64,000 nt of DNA from Xylona heveae TC161 (Eukaryota; Ascomycota; Xylonomycetes; Xylonales; Xylonaceae). The position numbers and the translations under genes are program-made. The stretch lies in the NCBI RefSeq assembly GCF_001619985.1, contig NW_017264197.1, forward strand, positions 496,001 to 560,000, in the 5' to 3' direction. Below the pieces are notes generated by a model. That model did not search any database. It saw only the letters and a list, made by a program, of their open reading frames with translations, and had not been told where the DNA came from. Within the stretch, counting starts at the first letter, position 1. The number at the start of each line of letters is the position of its first letter. This document shows, in pieces, positions 59,402 through 64,000 of this stretch.

Positions 59402-60530
59402 CGCCCTGGTTACAAAAGAAATTGCCGGCGGGCATGGCTCCACGCCCATGCTTTCTAAGCGTTGCTACAGTAGTTATATAGGAAATCCTTGGCTCACTCG
59501 AGCGGACTATCGCACAGAGAATCCGTGAATATAAAAAGAATGAAAGCTATAAATAACTCTTCAATTGTTCACGAGGTCATAGAACGGTCGAATGCGGATT
59601 CAGCAACCAGCTCTTCTCGAGTCCTCTCGTGACAAAAGTGCCATTGTATCAATGATCCCAAGGATGCTTCAGACCCAGAAGAGCTGGACCATCTCTTTTA
59701 GCCCGGTACATCAACTTACAATGAATTAGCAGCGTCAATTAACATTGGGTCAATCTCACTCACAAAGAACCACATACTGGCGCCAAGAAGTGTTGCGGAG
59801 TAGCGATAGAGCGGCCGAACCGGATGAATATGAACGGGATGATGGCCAGACATTATGCTGCAAAGGCATGAATGTAAGTAAATATTGAAAATATCTGATG
59901 GAGGATCCCCTTACCTTTGAGGGTCTTGGTGAGCGAAAGATGATGACAACCACACTCGGGTTGAATGCTGTAAATGAAGCTAGTTTGTGCGGAGAACAAA
60001 TTACCCCAATGTCGACCAGCTCGCGTTGTCGCTAGTCTCCGGAGAAGTTCCACCTTAAGTTTGCCTGGGCTTTCGGCATGGGGCGAGCGGGTGGTCCTTG
60101 GGTTCCCGCTTGCAGGGTTGAAACGAGCACTTTACAGTACAGTTCAGTACAGAATGATGGACCTCTTGCATTACCAAGGACAACTCTCTATCGGAGTAGG
60201 GAGGCACGATACCTACCTACCCAAGCTCTGCGCTAGGGCCTTCTAAATATTCCATTGCTCACTCGTGTCTGTACATCAGAACTGAACCCCATCAAACTCC
60301 ATTATCTTCATAAACGAACATTCACGTCAACGCGCAAATTCATGATTATAGGGCAAAATTTACGGCGCTTTTACACCGTCCAGCGACTCAAAACCGAGCC
60401 AGCGCGTTTATTCACCTGTCGGGCTGGCACTCAGTTCTATCGCATGGCTTGCTTGAGAAACACTCTCAGATAGCTTACTTCCATAATCTCTGGTAGAGGT
60501 CTCACCTCTCGGTTTACTTGGGAGGCTGCG
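59402..60530. other. Spacer, promoter of BUR1
   Basis: No supported gene. A short TACCTACCTACCC stretch near 60,210-60,222 is related to the motif clusters elsewhere on the right side. Confidence 0.45.
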
Positions 60531-62725
60531 ATGGAACCGTGCCTAACCATGCCATATGAAATCTCGTCACAAGCTTGGAGCGAACGGTCGACGCCTCCGA
60601 TGCAAAACATCAACAAAATGAGGGCACAACGAAAGCCTTTGGAGTTTAACTCTGATGGCCATTCAAGGTTTCAAGGATGCTCTAGTATTCGTGACTACGA
60701 GATACTGGGGAAGCTTGGAGAAGGCACATTTGGGTAAGCGCACATTTGCATTCAATCATCTCAGCATTGCCCGCAAAGAGACGGATGCTAATTCAATTTT
60801 TGATTCGAAAAGTGAGGTTCACAAGGCTCGCTCAAGAAAAGATGGCTATGTCGTCGCTTTGAAAAAAATATTAATGCATAATGAAAAAGATGGAGTAAGT
60901 GTCAATTTGTCCAACTCCACGATTACAAGTTACTCATTTTCGATCGTCATGGAAAGTTCCCCATAACAGCACTTCGCGAAATAAAGCTATTAAAGATGCT
61001 TTCTCATATCAATATTCTTAAACTTTCCGAAATGGCCATTGAGAGAAGCAAAGGTGGGTCACCATCGCTTGTTTTTGGCATTACCCCTAAGCTTATAATG
61101 AATTAATAGGTGAAGGAAAAAAGAAGGCTGTTATGTATATGGTCACTCCATATATGGACCATGACCTTTCCGGTCTCCTTGAAAACCCACATGTCCAATT
61201 TACAGAGCCACAAATCAAATGCTACATGTTGCAACTTCTAGAAGGAGTACGATATCTTCATGAGGTTTGTTTCGTATCCCCCATCGGACTTAGCATTGGA
61301 AACCTAACCTGGGACTTCGCTTGCCATAGAACAAGATATTACATCGAGACATGAAAGGTCAGACCTTATATCTCCATGTTCTAGAATCCACTAATAGTTT
61401 CTCTTGGGTATAGCGGCAAATTTGCTCATCAATAACCAAGGAATCTTGCAGATAGCAGATTTCGGATTGGCAAGGCATTACGATGAACAACCACCGAAAC
61501 CAGGGAAGGGTGGAGGAGAAGCCCGTCGAGATTACACTACACTTGTTGTCACTCGATGGTACCGACCGCCCGAGCTGCTTTTACAATTACGAAGATATAC
61601 CACCGCAATTGACATGTGGGGCGTGGGGTAAGTCTAGTAGGCTAGCCAACCTTTCCATTTCAATGTTAATTCCCCCATCAGCTGCGTTTTTGGCGAAATG
61701 TTCAAAGGAAAGCCAATATTAGCCGGCAACAGCGATCTTCACCAAATTCAGATCATCTTCGATCTCGTCGGATCACCCACCGAGCAAAATATGCCCGGGT
61801 GGAGCACTCTTCCGGGCTGTGAAAACGTGAAAAGCTTCAAGCCTCGGACGGGCACGCTTGCTCAAACATTTCGAGAGTAAGTCATCCCAGATTGACCAAG
61901 AACTTTATCGTGTTGCTATTTAAATCTGACATTCTCTCCAAAAGGCAGGGCTCGTCAGCGATTTCCCTCCTCGGAGAACTCCTGAAACTGGACTGGAGAA
62001 AGCGTATTAATGCAATTGATGCGCTTCAACACCCATATTTCCGCACCGATCCGCTTCCAGCAAAGCCCGGCCAGCTTCCTCAATTTGAGGATTCGCATGA
62101 ATTAGATCGGAGAAAGTTCAGGGGTCAAAAGGCAGCATTGCCACCTGCTCCGGCCGGAGGAACTGTTGGGACTGGTCCAAACGGAGAATGGATTGGTCCC
62201 TCAAGTCGTTCTACTGGCCCTTGGCAAAGTAATAGCTTTCGTCCTGGCGGTTCGGGGCCGTGGCATGGGCACGCCAGTGCTACAGGCTCCTATCCTGCGA
62301 ATCAAGGTACGTCTGAAAGTCGTATACCGCATATTGGCCGCGGTCACGTCCCCAACCAAGCAAATCATCGCCCCGCTTGGGCACGAAACGGTGAAAACGC
62401 CAGGCAATCTTCTACATTTCATAACAGGGAATCCGACCTCGGGAGTCACTATGGAAGGCATGCACAGCACTCCAGAACGGATCCCTCAATTTCGAGCGCA
62501 GGCAGGGGTGATAGTTATGTCCCGAATTATTCGGACGATAATGATGGGTCTCGCTTAAGGCTTGAAGGCACTCGAAGAGAGGAAAGGTACGACAGAGCTC
62601 ATTATTCATATGATCGCCGGGAGAAGTTGAGCCGACCTGCAGGAAGGACGAGAAGCAAAAGTCCTGGGGTTGAAAGAAGTAGGGACCGCGTTCGTGAGCG
62701 AGAACGGGATCTTTATCGGCGGTAG
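60531..62725 (+). CDS. BUR1: CDK9-type kinase BUR1/SGV1
   Basis: It is a cyclin-dependent kinase that phosphorylates the RNA polymerase II C-terminal domain and Spt5 during elongation. The start is [14 protein letters not shown]. The G-loop ([13 protein letters not shown]) is split by an intron. The catalytic lysine is in VVALKKIL, and the cyclin helix is PITALREIK (PITALRE class). The catalytic loop is HRDMK, followed by [12 protein letters not shown] and the T-loop [16 protein letters not shown]. The GxxD/DMWGVG and CMGC parts follow. The tail after residue about 370 is Gly/Ser/Arg-rich and disordered, ending in [14 protein letters not shown]. Seven introns, all short. The gene is intact. 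Confidence 0.93.
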
Positions 62726-64000
62726 ATCAGGTTACGACAGGCAATCAAACAGATGGCAGTCGCATGAGATCATAGAATCTGCGGGTATCCTGGAATACTT
62801 TCTCCCTGCTACCCTTCCGTTCGGCGTTTCTCCCGATCCTAATTCTCGTATGTAGTCAGCCTTTTCTAAAGAAAGCTCTGTAAGTCTTGTTCTCACGCTG
62901 TTGTAATTGCCCGGGGAAAATAAACCAAAAAAAACTTGTTCAAATGCCTGGCCAAATACTTATATATGTGCTGTGAAGACCGGCTCAGGATCTCTCGGCG
63001 CGACTATCTACTTAAGCCATCACTAGCTGGAAATTTGTGATCAAAGAACTAATCGACCCATGGCCTAGGATCTGTCTCTTATCTTGTGAGGTCCTCGTTG
63101 GTGGATGAGGGGGCGTGCGGATTTGGACGAAATCGTCAGATCTGCCCAAGCAGACGAGGATCTAATGTTTTAAAAAAGTCGATGTTTTAAATTTCAGCTA
63201 GCCAGTACACTGGTCAATGCAACGACAAGGATCATTCCCCAGTTTTCACCCTTTACAAAGAGTGCATAATACGATCTGGCAAACGCGTAATTACATCAAA
63301 ATATTCTTGCTGCTTCTATGAAGCGACGTAGCCGACTCCTTTCTCATCATGAGTTCAATCATGCGTAGCGCCATTCGAAGGGATATAGATTTTTAGAAAT
63401 CGACTCGGGATTGCAAATATATGAGAAGATAATTGTTGGGCCGCTCTGGGTATTTGACACTGTAGTTAGGTAAAGAGACAACGGTATCATGTTTTCTGAT
63501 CGGTCCCATACATTCGCAAATTGATATCTGCCGAACGCCATGGATACCCAAAGAGCTGTTCTATTGATGAATGAAGGTATCTCCCCGATTTGCTGTGCGA
63601 AAAAAATTACCGCACGTCAATTCCAAATTGGTTGGAATACTCAGTTACTATTTTCTTTGCGAGCAGTATTTGATTCAGGGGAGTAATACTTTACATTACC
63701 CTTTTCTTCGAATGGAACACATTCAAGAGAAAGGCGTTTCCGTCTCTCGAGACTTAGGCATAATTCCTAGGAAGGAATTCTTTTCACCTACTCTATATGT
63801 GGGTTTGTCGCGGTTGATTCCCGCCGCCATCATACAATCGTTTGGGTGCGAAGTTGCAATCTCCAAGATGATTGGCTAGGTCAAATGGAGGGGCGCTGAC
63901 GCGAACTTGACGCGTTATTTACAGATTGCCCCCCTCCCAATAAATTGCAGTACGCTATGTGACAACGTACGAGTGTGTACCACGCGTCGAATTGGTAGGT
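62726..64000. other. Right end of the window, no supported gene
   Basis: A 102-codon plus-strand frame at 63571-63879 has no domain or splice support. The region is AT-leaning, with nothing else recognised. Confidence 0.4.

Overview
The window comes from the nuclear genome of a filamentous ascomycete (Pezizomycotina). Introns are short, mostly 45-100 nt, with GT/AG ends and CTAAC-type branch sites. Several protein families are typical of these fungi: a FunK1 kinase, an OTT_1508-like deaminase, a Gti1/Pac2 (WOPR) protein, a DUF7025-AAA ATPase and expanded APH-like phosphotransferases. A 3-kb block looks destroyed by repeat-induced point mutation (RIP). I cannot fix the genus.

The layout has two compartments. 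Positions 1-36,590 look accessory: spaced lineage-specific genes, gene fragments, minisatellites, two striking palindromes and long spacers without a convincing gene. Supported genes here are a five-exon 641-aa protein of unknown function (3224-5354), a 146-aa unknown (5338-5778), a 72-aa small protein, an APH-fold phosphotransferase (8172-9479), a FunK1 kinase with an altered HRD motif (10423-12899) and a 180-aa unknown. They are followed by a compact WOPR protein (15039-15398), an OTT_1508-type deaminase (15728-17713), a coiled-coil protein (20234-21773), a C2H2 finger array (23338-23856) and a DUF7025-AAA ATPase (25562-28426). The last two are a gene with an LPQL tetrapeptide array interrupted by an N gap (30002-31315) and a Myb/SANT-like gene (32458-34549) with a damaged partial copy beside it.

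Positions 36,590-39,618 form an extremely AT-rich block with no CpG that I could find by eye. It separates the accessory side from a dense, conserved core.

From 39,729 onward the genes are housekeeping: ITPase (HAM1), class V myosin (MYO2), D-3-phosphoglycerate dehydrogenase (SER3/SER33), nucleosome assembly protein NAP1, a P5B ATPase (YPK9/ATP13A2 type), a CFA-like SAM methyltransferase and the CDK9-type kinase BUR1/SGV1. They serve unrelated basic functions and do not form one pathway. Their spacers carry clusters of a short TACCTAAGGTA-like motif.

The most unusual observation is a pair of perfect 90- and 92-bp palindromes at 3054-3143 and 6967-7058. They share a centre but differ at several outer positions, and every difference is matched on the opposite arm. 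No complete transposon, virus-like element, CRISPR array, tRNA or rRNA was recognised.
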